Shown piece after piece: positions 1 to 8,594 of a stretch of DNA of 64,000 nt. The DNA comes from an uncultured Prevotellaceae bacterium (lineage in GTDB: Bacteria; Bacteroidota; Bacteroidia; Bacteroidales; Bacteroidaceae): assembly GCA_902762565.1 (NCBI GenBank), contig CACWOS010000036.1:1-64000 (forward strand), read 5' to 3'. Numbering within the stretch: the first letter of the stretch is position 1; every line of letters starts with the position of its first letter. A program made the position numbers and the translations under genes. Below the pieces are notes generated by a model, which saw nothing but the letters and a program-made list of their open reading frames with translations, was not told where the DNA came from and made no database searches.

Positions 1-69
1 CCTCCTAAGAAACCTGTAGACATACAGAAATACAGGGAACTACTGCCTGACAGATGGAAGGCACTATAG
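1..69 (+). CDS. 3' end of an unidentified protein (partial)
   Basis: The frame is open from base 1 to a TAG at 67-69 and gives 22 residues ending in YRELLPDRWKAL. The basic, proline-rich start and amphipathic end look coding rather than random, but the piece is too short to name. The next gene is on the other strand, so this would be the last gene of a plus-strand unit coming from outside the window. Confidence 0.4.
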   Translation, partial: PPKKPVDIQKYRELLPDRWKAL

Positions 70-126
70 CCTGCAAGGCGTCAAAGCGGATACGCTTACG
101 TGAATGTGACCCAGGATGTGAGGGTA

Positions 127-155
127 ACGTGAGGGACATTGCTTATCCCTCACGT
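127..155. repeat. Perfect 10-bp inverted repeat in the 70-220 spacer
   Basis: ACGTGAGGGA at 127-136 is exactly complementary to TCCCTCACGT at 146-155, with a 9-base loop. There is no following T tract, so it is not a standard terminator. The motif GTGAGGG recurs nearby at about 118 and 203. The spacer lies between two convergent genes and shows no other feature. Confidence 0.6.
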
Positions 156-220
156 CCTTCAAATGCCCTGTACATAAGGTGTTGAGGCCTGTGATGTGAG
201 TAAGTGAGGGTAATTTTGAG

Positions 221-1399
221 TTACTCGCTTTTTGGTATCGTCAGCCACAGCAGGTAGTAAGCTGCGAAGATGACGCCATAGAGCGAGACGGTGAGCATGA
301 TGGAGGGGTGCAAGTCCTCAATCGTTGCACCAGGGATGGTGGCTATAAATAATAAGGTGGTATTCAGCAATCCTACGATGCTGGCAAGGACGACGCCTAT
401 CGATGGGATAAGCAGCGTGGCTAGCGAGAGGTATAGGATGATGGTGGCTGCTGGTATGACGATGAAATTAGTCAAAAGGAAGTAGCACGAGAAGCGTCCG
501 AAGTAGTAGGCTATCAGCGGTGCCACGCCAATCTGTGCTGCTATGGATACTGCCACCATGCCCCATAGCCAACTGATGGCACGATGCGTCATCAGGTATT
601 CGGCAGAGAAGGGCCTATAGAAGAGAGGGACGAACAGGAGGATGGAGAACACAGCCATAAACGACATTTGGAAACCGACTTCGAACAAAGCCTTTGGCGT
701 GACTAGCAGCATGACGATGGCTGTAAAGGCTAGTGTGTTGACAGACATCTTGTGGCGATGTCCGATGGCCAGTAGGGCATAAACCGTCAGCATGACTGCC
801 GAGCGAACTACGCTGGCAGACATACCTACCAAGAACACAAACGCCCAGATGCTGAGGATGATAGCTACTTGTGTTATCATCTGCCAACGTCGCCCCACAA
901 TGAGCATTGACAGCAGGGCATAGATAATGCCTAAGTGCAGACCACTCAGTGCCAAGATGTGTGAGGCGCCTGTCTTCGAGTAGGTTTCGCGCAGTTCCTT
1001 TGTCAGTGCCGACTTGTCTCCTAAAGCCATTGCTGCCACGACGGCATATTGGTCGTCCGACAAGCCTGTCGATTCCAATCGTTGTAGTAATACACTCCTT
1101 TGGTGCAGGAAGTACTGTTGTGTACGTTCTATGCGTGATGGTTCTCCATGGTCCACTTTGCTCATATCCATTTCGATGACCAATATACCCAAGATGATAG
1201 AACACAGGGCAATGCCAATGGTTTGTAGTATGCTCCATCGTCCCAGTAGGGCAGTAGTGATGACCATTGCCAACAATACGACGATGCACAAAGGCACAGA
1301 CAGCAACAGGTGGCTGCCTAAAACAATACCCGCCATCAGGCAGACGGCGGGTATTAGTAATGGTGCTGTATGAAAGATGTTAACCGTATGATTTTTCAT
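221..1399 (-). CDS. Short ComEC/Rec2-family membrane protein
   Basis: A 392-residue polytopic membrane protein with the hallmark of the ComEC competence domain, TGASHILALSGLHLG (about residues 143-157), followed by six or more hydrophobic segments. Full ComEC proteins import single-stranded DNA during natural transformation and are about 700-800 residues, with an N-terminal OB-like domain and often a C-terminal metallo-beta-lactamase-like domain. Here both are absent: only about 100 residues, including two hydrophobic segments, precede the core, and the protein ends with the last membrane segment. The reading frame shows no frameshift. It starts 16 bases after gpmI ends and is probably transcribed with it. 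DNA uptake function is inferred from the family only. Confidence 0.8.
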   Translation of the reverse strand: MKNHTVNIFHTAPLLIPAVCLMAGIVLGSHLLLSVPLCIVVLLAMVITTALLGRWSILQTIGIALCSIILGILVIEMDMSKVDHGEPSRIERTQQYFLHQRSVLLQRLESTGLSDDQYAVVAAMALGDKSALTKELRETYSKTGASHILALSGLHLGIIYALLSMLIVGRRWQMITQVAIILSIWAFVFLVGMSASVVRSAVMLTVYALLAIGHRHKMSVNTLAFTAIVMLLVTPKALFEVGFQMSFMAVFSILLFVPLFYRPFSAEYLMTHRAISWLWGMVAVSIAAQIGVAPLIAYYFGRFSCYFLLTNFIVIPAATIILYLSLATLLIPSIGVVLASIVGLLNTTLLFIATIPGATIEDLHPSIMLTVSLYGVIFAAYYLLWLTIPKSE

Positions 1400-1415
1400 C
1401 TTTCACGAATCATCT

Positions 1416-2936
1416 TTAATCTGTAATCAGGTTCTCACCTGTCATGTCTGCAGGCTGCTCCAGACCCATGATGTGCAGGATGGAAGGAGCCACGTCAGCT
1501 AGACGACCATCCTTCACTGTAGCCGAGTTGTTGTTGGTTACATAGATGAAAGGAACGGGGTTCAGTGAGTGAGCGGTATTTGGTGTACCATCAGCGTTGA
1601 TAGCGTTATCTGCATTACCGTGGTCGGCAATGATGATAGCCTCGTAGTCGTTGGCCTTTGCAGCCTCGATGACCTCGCGAACGCAGTTGTCGACAGCCCA
1701 TACAGCCTTGGCAATGGCATTGTAGATACCTGTATGCCCCACCATATCACCGTTGGCGAAGTTCACCACGATGAAGTCGTATTTAGCCTCGTTGATAGCA
1801 GCCACCAGCTTATCCTTCACCTCGTAAGCGCTCATCTCAGGCTTCAGGTCGTAGGTTGCTACCTTCGGAGAGGGAACCAGAATACGATCCTCACCCTTGT
1901 AAGGTGCCTCGCGACCACCATTAAAGAAGAATGTGACGTGAGCGTACTTCTCAGTCTCAGCGGTGTGTAGCTGCTTCTTGCCCTGCTTGCTCAGATATTC
2001 GCCCAGCGTGTCCTCTACGTTCTCTTTGGGGAAGAGGATGTGAACACCCTTGAAGTTGGCATCGTACGGAGTCATGCAATAGTACTGCAGACCAGGAATG
2101 GTTTTCATGCCCTGCTCTGGCATATCCTCCTGAGTCAGTGCAATCGTCATCTCCTTGGCACGGTCGTTACGGAAGTTGATGAAGATGACGACATCGCCTT
2201 CCTCGATAGTGCCATTTACTGAAGCATTGTGGATAGGCTTGATGAACTCGTCGGTTACGCCCTCGTCGTACGACTCTTGCATAGCAGCAACCATATCGGT
2301 AGCCTGCTTACCAGTGCCATTCACAATCAGGTCGTAACCCTCCTTGACGCGCTCCCAACGCTTATCGCGGTCCATAGCGTAGAAGCGACCAACGATAGAG
2401 GCGATAGCAGCGTCATTATCAGCACATACCTTTGAAACCTGCTCGATGAAGCCCTTACCGCTCTTGGGGTCAGTGTCACGACCGTCCATGAAGCAGTGAA
2501 CGAAGGTTTGGTTCTTCAGGCCGTAGGCCTTACCAATCTCGATGAGTTTAAAGAGGTGATCGAGTGAAGAGTGTACACCACCGTCAGAGGTCAGACCCAT
2601 CAGGTGCAGTTTCTTGTTGTTCTCCTTAGCGTAAGTGTAAGCAGCCTTCACCTGTGGATTCTCCATGATAGAGCCGTCCTTGCAGGCGCGGTTGATCTTC
2701 ACCAAGTCCTGATATACGATGCGTCCAGCACCGATGTTCAGGTGACCCACCTCAGAGTTACCCATCTGTCCGTCGGGCAGACCAACATCTTCACCAGATG
2801 CCTGGAGCTGAGAGTGAGCTGAAGTAGCTGTTAACAGATCGAGGTAAGGAGTTGGTGTGTTGAAGATAACGTCACCCTTACCATGCTTACCGATTCCCCA
2901 TCCATCGAGAATCATGAGTAATGCTTTCTTTGCCAT
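1416..2936 (-). CDS. gpmI: 2,3-bisphosphoglycerate-independent phosphoglycerate mutase
   Basis: This 506-residue glycolytic enzyme interconverts 3- and 2-phosphoglycerate through a phosphoserine intermediate in the cytoplasm. The N-terminal metal site DGWG (residues 11-14), the catalytic serine in [16 protein letters not shown] (Ser61) and the C-terminal metal cluster ADHGNAD are all present. Length matches the family (about 510). It follows a consensus Bacteroidetes promoter and is the first gene of a two-gene unit with the ComEC-like gene. Confidence 0.97.
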   Translation of the reverse strand: MAKKALLMILDGWGIGKHGKGDVIFNTPTPYLDLLTATSAHSQLQASGEDVGLPDGQMGNSEVGHLNIGAGRIVYQDLVKINRACKDGSIMENPQVKAAYTYAKENNKKLHLMGLTSDGGVHSSLDHLFKLIEIGKAYGLKNQTFVHCFMDGRDTDPKSGKGFIEQVSKVCADNDAAIASIVGRFYAMDRDKRWERVKEGYDLIVNGTGKQATDMVAAMQESYDEGVTDEFIKPIHNASVNGTIEEGDVVIFINFRNDRAKEMTIALTQEDMPEQGMKTIPGLQYYCMTPYDANFKGVHILFPKENVEDTLGEYLSKQGKKQLHTAETEKYAHVTFFFNGGREAPYKGEDRILVPSPKVATYDLKPEMSAYEVKDKLVAAINEAKYDFIVVNFANGDMVGHTGIYNAIAKAVWAVDNCVREVIEAAKANDYEAIIIADHGNADNAINADGTPNTAHSLNPVPFIYVTNNNSATVKDGRLADVAPSILHIMGLEQPADMTGENLITD

Positions 2937-2974
2937 AATACGTATCTAAACTTTAAAGTACTTTATTTGTGGCT

Positions 2975-3007
2975 GCAAAGGTACGAATAAGTGAGAAGAA
3001 AACCAAA
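2975..3007 (-). promoter_or_regulatory. Promoter of gpmI
   Basis: On the minus strand a TTTG -33 box (3004-3007) and a TACCTTTGC -7 box (2975-2983) are separated by 20 bases, matching the Bacteroidetes sigma-ABfr consensus. The leader to the ATG is about 38 bases. Confidence 0.75.
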
Positions 3008-3161
3008 ACTTTTTTGAGTTTTCTCGAACGGAAGTACTTTCAACGAAGTTAAAGGTACGAAAAAAAAGTGGAACAAAAGAAGAAAGACGGATTAATTTGT
3101 TGGCGAGTGATGACATTTTAAGTGTTCATACATCTTTAAATAAAGTATATACTTAAAGGCT

Positions 3162-3992
3162 ATGAACATTAAAGAATTGGAATTGCTTGCGGAGAAGAAC
3201 CGTAAGCGCCTTGTTGAGGTGGTATATGCCGCCAAGGCTGGCCACATCGGTGGCGACCTGTCGTGCCTGAACGTGATGACGGCATTGTATTTCCACGTGA
3301 TGAAGAATCTTAATCCCGCAGAGCCAAAGGCTGCAGAGCGCGATCGCTTTGTGCTGTCGAAGGGCCACTGTGTTGAGGCTCTGTACGTAACACTGGAAGC
3401 AAAAGGATTTCTCGCAACCGAAGTGCTCGACACGCTGGGTAAGTTTGGAAGCATCCTCTCTGGTCATCCCACTATTGAGGTGCCTGGCATTGAGGTGAAC
3501 AGTGGTGCACTGGGTCATGGACTCGGCATTGGCGTAGGAATGGCGATTGCTGCCAAGATGGATAAGAAGCAGTGGAAGACTTACGTGCTGATGGGCGATG
3601 GCGAACAGGGCGAGGGCTCTATCTATGAGGCAGCGATGGCTGGTCATAAGTACGAGCTCGACAATCTGGTGGCTATCATCGACCGCAACCACCTACAAAT
3701 TTCTGGTAATACAGAGGACGTAATGCCTATCGACTCTGTGAAGGAACGCTGGGGCGCCTTTGGTTGGGACGTCATCGAAATGAATGGTGATTCAATGGAG
3801 GATATCGTGAAGACCTTCGATGCTATCGACTATACGAACAAGAAGCCTCACCTGCTGGTATCGAACACTACGAAAGGCAAGGGTGTCAGCTTCATGGAAG
3901 GTATTGCCAAGTGGCATCATGGCGTGCTGAACGAAGAACAGTGCAAAGAGGCCGTCAAGGAAATAGAACTACGAATTAAGAGTATGGAGTAA
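3162..3992 (+). CDS. Split transketolase, N-terminal (TPP-binding) subunit
   Basis: A 276-residue protein equal to the N-terminal third of transketolase. It carries the thiamine diphosphate motif GDGEQGEG (145-152) ending in the ID-R-N segment near 176, and the substrate-site histidines of SKGHC (66-70) and SGHPT (100-104). Such halves pair with a separate Pyr/C-terminal subunit to make an active enzyme that moves two-carbon ketol units. The partner gene is directly downstream. Split transketolases are common in Bacteroidetes sugar loci. One experimentally defined split enzyme, apulose-4-phosphate transketolase AptAB, belongs to D-apiose catabolism. The neighbouring kinase and isomerase make a dedicated role of this kind likely, but the substrate cannot be read from the sequence. 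Confidence 0.9.
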   Translation: MNIKELELLAEKNRKRLVEVVYAAKAGHIGGDLSCLNVMTALYFHVMKNLNPAEPKAAERDRFVLSKGHCVEALYVTLEAKGFLATEVLDTLGKFGSILSGHPTIEVPGIEVNSGALGHGLGIGVGMAIAAKMDKKQWKTYVLMGDGEQGEGSIYEAAMAGHKYELDNLVAIIDRNHLQISGNTEDVMPIDSVKERWGAFGWDVIEMNGDSMEDIVKTFDAIDYTNKKPHLLVSNTTKGKGVSFMEGIAKWHHGVLNEEQCKEAVKEIELRIKSME

Positions 3993-3997
3993 TAATA

Positions 3998-4077
3998 ACC
4001 GCAGATTACGCAGATTTCACAGATTATATATACAGTCCCCAAGCAGAAAAATCTGTATAATCTGCGTAATCTGCGGT
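3998..4077. repeat. Long interrupted inverted repeat between the transketolase genes
   Basis: ACCGCAGATTACGCAGATT begins the left arm (3998-4026). Its near-perfect reverse complement forms the right arm (4050-4077), with about 23 bases between. A transcript could fold into a hairpin of about 28 bp. CAGATTACGCAGATT-type repeats occur in intergenic regions of many bacteria. No T run follows, so it would lie between two co-transcribed genes as a stability or attenuation element rather than a terminator. Confidence 0.85.
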
Positions 4078-4093
4078 AAAAACAAATAAGAGT

Positions 4094-5014
4094 ATGATTG
4101 CATGTAGAAAACAGTTTACTGACACGTTGCTGGAATTGGCACGTGAAGATAAAGATATTATTGCTGTAACCACTGACGCTCGTGGCTCTGTGACTTTGGG
4201 CGACTATGCCAACGCACTGCCTGAGCAGTTTGTGGAATGTGGTATTGCCGAGCAGGATGCGGTGGGTATCTCGGCTGGTTTGGCACATAGTGGTAAAAAA
4301 GTGTTCTGTTGTGGTCCCGCCTGTTTCTATGTGGCTCGCTCACTAGAACAGGTCAAAGTCGATTTGGCTTACAGCGAGAATCCAGTTACCATTCTTGGTG
4401 TATCAGGTGGTGTGGCCTATGGCGCATTGGGTGCTACCCACCATTCTTTGCACGATATTGCAGCCCTGCGCACTTTCCCAGGCATGACCGTTTGTCTGCC
4501 TTCCGACTGGCGTGTCACCAAAAAGCTCGTGAAGTTTCTGGTTGATTTCAATAAGCCTTGTTATGTTCGTGTAGGTCGTGCTGCTGTGCCTGATGTCTAT
4601 GAGAACGACAACTTCCACTTCGAGGTGGGTAAAGCTATTCAAATACTGGATGGTAAGGACGTTACCATCGTAGCTACTGGTGAGACTGTTTACCATGCTT
4701 GGCAGGCTGGTTTGCAGTTGAAGGAGAAGGGTATCTCCGCTCGTGTGCTTGACTGCTCATGGATCAAGCCCTTCGACGAGGAGGCTATCAAGAAAGCAGC
4801 CAAAGAGACAGGACGCATCGTTACTGTCGAAGAGCACTCGCAGTATGGTGGTTTAGGTGCTATGGTTTGTGAGACCATCAGCGAGAACCCTGTTCCTGTT
4901 CGTATCATTGGTATTCCTGACGAGAACGTCGTTCATGGCACCAATGCTGAAATTTTCCACCACTATGGTATGGATGCAGAAGGAATCGTAAAGGCTGTCA
5001 TTGACTTCAAATAA
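4094..5014 (+). CDS. Split transketolase, C-terminal (Pyr plus C-domain) subunit
   Basis: A 306-residue protein holding the transketolase pyrimidine-binding domain (about 1-165) and the C-terminal regulatory domain (about 180-306). The TPP-activating glutamate lies in VECGIAEQDAVG, and the typical GGVAYGALGATHHSLHDIA stretch of the Pyr domain is present. It completes the enzyme with the N subunit 101 bases upstream and ends 5 bases before the kinase gene, so kinase and transketolase are translationally close. The specific ketose phosphate is unknown. Confidence 0.92.
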   Translation: MIACRKQFTDTLLELAREDKDIIAVTTDARGSVTLGDYANALPEQFVECGIAEQDAVGISAGLAHSGKKVFCCGPACFYVARSLEQVKVDLAYSENPVTILGVSGGVAYGALGATHHSLHDIAALRTFPGMTVCLPSDWRVTKKLVKFLVDFNKPCYVRVGRAAVPDVYENDNFHFEVGKAIQILDGKDVTIVATGETVYHAWQAGLQLKEKGISARVLDCSWIKPFDEEAIKKAAKETGRIVTVEEHSQYGGLGAMVCETISENPVPVRIIGIPDENVVHGTNAEIFHHYGMDAEGIVKAVIDFK

Positions 5015-5019
5015 TACTT

Positions 5020-6510
5020 ATGGCACAACGCATTATCGCTATTGACCAAAGCACCTCGTCGACGAAAGCCCTACTTTTCGATGAGCAATGCAAGGTGCTG
5101 GCTCGCACCAATGTGGATCACCACCAGTATTATCCCAAGACGGGATGGGTGGAACACGACGCAGAGGAAATCTATCAGAACATGATAGAGGCTATCCGCA
5201 AACTGATGACAGAAGTGGATCTGCACTATTCGCTGGTTCCCTACACGTTCTCCCTTGCCATCACCAACCAGCGCGAAACTGCTGTGGTGTGGAACAAACT
5301 GACAGGCAAACCCATTGCCAATGCTGTTGTCTGGCAGGATACGCGTGGGGCAGAACTTTGTCGCGAACTGCGTAGCAAGGGTAAGGCCCGTATGGTGTTC
5401 GACAAGAGCGGATTGCTGATTGATCCTAACTTTTCAGCTACTGGCGTGAAGTGGTTGCTCGACAATGTCGAGGGTGCTCGTGATGCAGCCAATCGTGACG
5501 AACTGCTGATGGGTACCATCGAGACCTGGCTCATTTGGAAACTGACAAAAGGAGAGGTGTTCGCTACTGACTATACCAATGCTTCGCGCACCATGCTGTT
5601 CAATATCCATACGTTGGACTGGGACGATGACCTCCTGAAACTATTCGATATTCCCCGTTCCATGATGGCTGACATCCTTCCGTGTGATGCCGTCTATGGC
5701 GAGACAACCTGCGAAGGCATCTTCCCTGAACCCATCCAGATTGCTGGTGTCTTGGGCGACTCTCATGGAGCGCTGGTTGGACAGATGTGCTTTGAGCCTA
5801 GTTCAGGAAAGGTAACCTACGGCACAGGCAGCAGCGTGATGGTGAATATCGGTGAGGAGCCTAAGGCTGCACCAGAAGGTTTGGTAACCAGCGTTGGCTT
5901 CTCCGCCTTTGGCAAGACCTACTATGGTTTCGAAGGTAACATCTACAGTACAGGGGCTACGCTGAAATGGATTGCTGATCAGTTGCAGTTGGTGGGTCAT
6001 CCTGCTGAGATGGAAGCATTGGCAACCTCTGTCGAGGACAATGGTGGTGTATATATCGTACCAGCCTTCTCTGGACTGGGTGCTCCCTGGTGGCATAGCG
6101 ATGTCAAGGGTGCCGTCTTCGGACTGACCTTTGCTACGACAAAAGCTCATTTCCTGCGTGCTGCTCTGGAAAGTATCGCATATCAGATTAAAGACTTGAT
6201 TGACGTGATGGCTCGTGCTACTGGTGGTCGACTGAAGGAGATAGCTGCTGATGGTGGCCCAACGAAGAACTGTTTCCTCATGCAGTTCCAGGCCACGATG
6301 CTTGAAACTCCTGTGGTATGCACTGAGGTTGACGATGCCTCAGCCCTTGGCGCTGTCATCATGAATGGTTTTGCCCGTGGTGTATGGACGAGTTTTGATG
6401 AGGTAGTTGGTTTCCGTGTTGTGACGCAAACCTACCAGCCTCAGGATGAGCCAAAACGCTTCTCACTCTATCAAGGCTGGCGTAATGCTGTCAACCAGTT
6501 GATAAAGTGA
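5020..6510 (+). CDS. FGGY carbohydrate kinase, glycerol-kinase-like but with an altered substrate pocket
   Basis: A 496-residue member of the FGGY family, very similar overall to glycerol kinase (DQSTSSTKA, ITNQRET, DYTNASRTMLFNIHTLDWDD, ESIAYQIKD). It phosphorylates a polyol or ketose with ATP. Against the E. coli GlpK sequence as I recall it, Arg83, Glu84, Trp103 and Asp245 are kept (R85, E86, W105, D247). Glycerol-contacting Tyr135 is Asn137, Gln246 is Ser248, and Phe270 falls in a stretch that now reads GTGSSVM. No glpF or glpD lies nearby. Instead the gene follows a split transketolase by 5 bases, and an isomerase lies downstream. This fits a ketose kinase such as apulose or ribulose kinase better than glycerol kinase, which remains the default automatic name. 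Confidence 0.9.
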   Translation: MAQRIIAIDQSTSSTKALLFDEQCKVLARTNVDHHQYYPKTGWVEHDAEEIYQNMIEAIRKLMTEVDLHYSLVPYTFSLAITNQRETAVVWNKLTGKPIANAVVWQDTRGAELCRELRSKGKARMVFDKSGLLIDPNFSATGVKWLLDNVEGARDAANRDELLMGTIETWLIWKLTKGEVFATDYTNASRTMLFNIHTLDWDDDLLKLFDIPRSMMADILPCDAVYGETTCEGIFPEPIQIAGVLGDSHGALVGQMCFEPSSGKVTYGTGSSVMVNIGEEPKAAPEGLVTSVGFSAFGKTYYGFEGNIYSTGATLKWIADQLQLVGHPAEMEALATSVEDNGGVYIVPAFSGLGAPWWHSDVKGAVFGLTFATTKAHFLRAALESIAYQIKDLIDVMARATGGRLKEIAADGGPTKNCFLMQFQATMLETPVVCTEVDDASALGAVIMNGFARGVWTSFDEVVGFRVVTQTYQPQDEPKRFSLYQGWRNAVNQLIK

Positions 6511-6549
6511 GAAGATAGAGGTAGATAGAAGCAGAAAGAGTTAAGTGGT

Positions 6550-6810
6550 TTAGCAGCAGTTTGTCAGCGCATTACCGCAAAGCCATTCTGCTTCTATCCA
6601 CCCAGTGTATTTGCCATCATAGGTCTGTACCTTTACCCAATCGCCTTTGATATCCATGGGGCGTAGTATCTCCTCTTCTTTAAACTTGAATACAACAGGG
6701 GCACTGGCTGATGGCGACTGTCGAATATAGAGCGTCTGACCTCCATAGTTGCGAGTACCCATTCCCAGTACAGAATAGTGAATCCAATAGCCTGTGGCAG
6801 ATCCCTTCAA
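6550..6810 (-). CDS. Small SH3b-domain protein with a disturbed start
   Basis: An 86-residue protein consisting almost entirely of one bacterial SH3 domain (TLYIRQSPSASAPVV through WVKVQTYDGKYTGWIEAEWL) and a short cysteine tail, CGNALTNCC. No signal peptide is visible. SH3b domains bind peptidoglycan or peptides. The open frame begins at a TTG (6810). A good Shine-Dalgarno (AAAGGAG on the minus strand, 6831-6837) is placed instead for ATGATG at 6821-6826, but that frame meets TAA after four codons. Removing one A from the A5 run (6816-6820) would join the two frames. The gene is therefore either TTG-started after a tiny upstream ORF, or damaged by a one-base insertion. It interrupts the sugar cluster on the opposite strand. 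Confidence 0.6.
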   Translation of the reverse strand: MKGSATGYWIHYSVLGMGTRNYGGQTLYIRQSPSASAPVVFKFKEEEILRPMDIKGDWVKVQTYDGKYTGWIEAEWLCGNALTNCC

Positions 6811-6926
6811 CTTACTTTTTCATCATCTTTCTCCTTTAGTTAAGTTAATGGTTATCATTTGGCTGCAAATGATACGAATTATCTCGTAACTTTCAACTAT
6901 CAATGCTCAACTTTTTTAATGATTAC

Positions 6927-6958
6927 TTGGTGGTGTGCGAATTAATTCGTAAATTTGC
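6927..6958 (+). promoter_or_regulatory. Promoter of the isomerase gene
   Basis: TTG at 6927-6929, a 20-base spacer and TAAATTTGC at 6950-6958 match the Bacteroidetes consensus. The isomerase therefore has its own promoter, separate from the transketolase-kinase unit. Confidence 0.7.
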
Positions 6959-7003
6959 ACCCACTGAAACAAATGACAAACTAATCAAATAAGACTTTAT
7001 TTT

Positions 7004-8428
7004 ATGAAGAACGGAAAGACATGTTTTGGCGTGATTATCGGAACGCGTGCCTATTTTAATTCTGAATTGGCAAAGGATGTTCGTAAACAACTGCTGAAGA
7101 CACTCGACGAGGGTGGCTATGAGTACATTATCCTGCCTGAGGATGCTACGCCTACAGGCAGTTCGAGCATTGAGACTCGTGAGGATGGACTGAAGGTTTC
7201 GAAGCAGTTCCGTCAGCATCGTGATGAAATCGACGGTATTATCGTCTCGTTGCCTAACTTTGGCTTTGAGATTGGCATCATCAATGCCATCAGCGATGCC
7301 GACCTGAACGTACCTGTGATGGTGCAGGCTTGCGATGATGAGAACGACAAGGTAGATCTGGACTCGCGTCGTGATGCCTTCTGTGGCAAGATTAGTGTGT
7401 GCAACAACCTCTATCAGTATGGCATTCCCTTTACGGACACCACCCTTCACACCTATTCTATATACGACCCCTTATTGAAAAAGGATATCGACCGTTTCGC
7501 CGCAATCTGTCGCGTCGTCAATGGCTTGCGCCACTGTCGCCTAGGACAGATTGGTACGCGCCCCTTGGGCTTCAACACCTGTCGTGCCAGCGAAAAACTG
7601 TTGCAGCGTTCAGGCATCACCGTTGTTCCTGCCGACCTCTCTGAGATTCTGTATGCAGCTCAGAAGATTAAGGACGACGATCCTAAGTTTATCGAGATGT
7701 GTAACCGTACTTGTAACTATGCCAAGGTGCCCGATTCCTACAAGGAGAAACTGGGACTGCAGGCTAAATTCAGTGTCGCTGTCGAGAACTGGATTGAGGC
7801 CAACGATGTGCAGGCTGTGGCCATCCAATGCTGGGATTCTCTGGAGCAAAACTATGGTTGTGCACCTTGCGTGACGATGTCGATGCTCAGCAACAAGCTC
7901 ATCCCTGCTGCTTGCGAGACAGACCTAGCTGGTGCCATTTCGATGTATGCCCTCTCACTGGCTTCGCAGAATGCTCCTGCCCTGCTCGACTGGAACAACA
8001 ACTTCGCTGAGGATCGCAACAAGTGCGTCTGCACACACTGTGGTAACTTCCCCAAGCAGTTCGTAGGCAATGGCGATCTGAAACTCGGACCTTTGGGTGT
8101 GTTAGGTCGCACGCTTGGTAAGATTAATACCTTTGGTGCCGTTTATGCTAAGGTATCAGAAGGTCCCTTCACCTTCTTCCGTATCTCTACTGACGACCCC
8201 AAAGGCACTATCAAGGCTTATCTGGGTAAGGGTGAAATCACCAACGACCCCTACGGCATGGATGGATGTATCGCAGTTACCAAGGTTGATAACCTGCAGA
8301 AGCTAATGAAGTACATCTGCAAGAATGGCTTTGAGCACCATGTCGCTATGTGTCGTACTGATGTTGTCGACATCCTGAACGAGGCTATCGAGACCTATCT
8401 CGGATGGGATCTCTATGTGCACGAGTAA
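7004..8428 (+). CDS. L-fucose/L-arabinose isomerase-fold protein
   Basis: A 474-residue aldose-ketose isomerase of the FucI/AraA superfamily. The C-terminal segment contains ACETD and LLDWNNN. Glu305 and Asp329 are 24 residues apart, exactly the spacing of the metal ligands Glu337 and Asp361 of E. coli FucI. A cysteine-rich CVCTHCGNFP motif (341-350, with His345) follows and may supply a further ligand. The protein is shorter than FucI (591 residues). Enzymes of this fold act on L-fucose, D-arabinose, L-arabinose or related sugars. With the nearby kinase and split transketolase it likely supplies the ketose for phosphorylation; the natural sugar is not determined. A strong terminator follows. 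Confidence 0.85.
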   Translation: MKNGKTCFGVIIGTRAYFNSELAKDVRKQLLKTLDEGGYEYIILPEDATPTGSSSIETREDGLKVSKQFRQHRDEIDGIIVSLPNFGFEIGIINAISDADLNVPVMVQACDDENDKVDLDSRRDAFCGKISVCNNLYQYGIPFTDTTLHTYSIYDPLLKKDIDRFAAICRVVNGLRHCRLGQIGTRPLGFNTCRASEKLLQRSGITVVPADLSEILYAAQKIKDDDPKFIEMCNRTCNYAKVPDSYKEKLGLQAKFSVAVENWIEANDVQAVAIQCWDSLEQNYGCAPCVTMSMLSNKLIPAACETDLAGAISMYALSLASQNAPALLDWNNNFAEDRNKCVCTHCGNFPKQFVGNGDLKLGPLGVLGRTLGKINTFGAVYAKVSEGPFTFFRISTDDPKGTIKAYLGKGEITNDPYGMDGCIAVTKVDNLQKLMKYICKNGFEHHVAMCRTDVVDILNEAIETYLGWDLYVHE

Positions 8429-8450
8429 TCGTACGTAACAAATTAAAAAT

Positions 8451-8499
8451 TTGCTACTATTAATCCTAGCAGTTGCAGGTATTAATAGTAGCAATTTTT
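8451..8499 (+). terminator. Rho-independent terminator after the isomerase gene
   Basis: A perfect 14-bp stem, TTGCTACTATTAAT (8451-8464) with ATTAATAGTAGCAA (8481-8494), is followed by five T. The A-rich 5' flank means it could also act on minus-strand transcripts. Confidence 0.85.
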
Positions 8500-8594
8500 A
8501 TCCTATGAAAGGAATCGGATTAGTTCATAGCGAAGAATGTGCCGCCACTTTTAAGCTAATTTTCTTCATAATAATTTGAGTTTTAATTAAAGTG

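Noticed and set aside
615-1289. A 224-codon minus-strand frame inside the ComEC-like gene
   Set aside because: The translation lacks any recognisable pattern, while the overlapping frame has clear ComEC motifs.
5020-6510. Naming the kinase glpK
   Set aside because: The overall similarity is high, but substrate-contact positions differ and the neighbours are sugar-pathway genes, so the gene symbol was left out.
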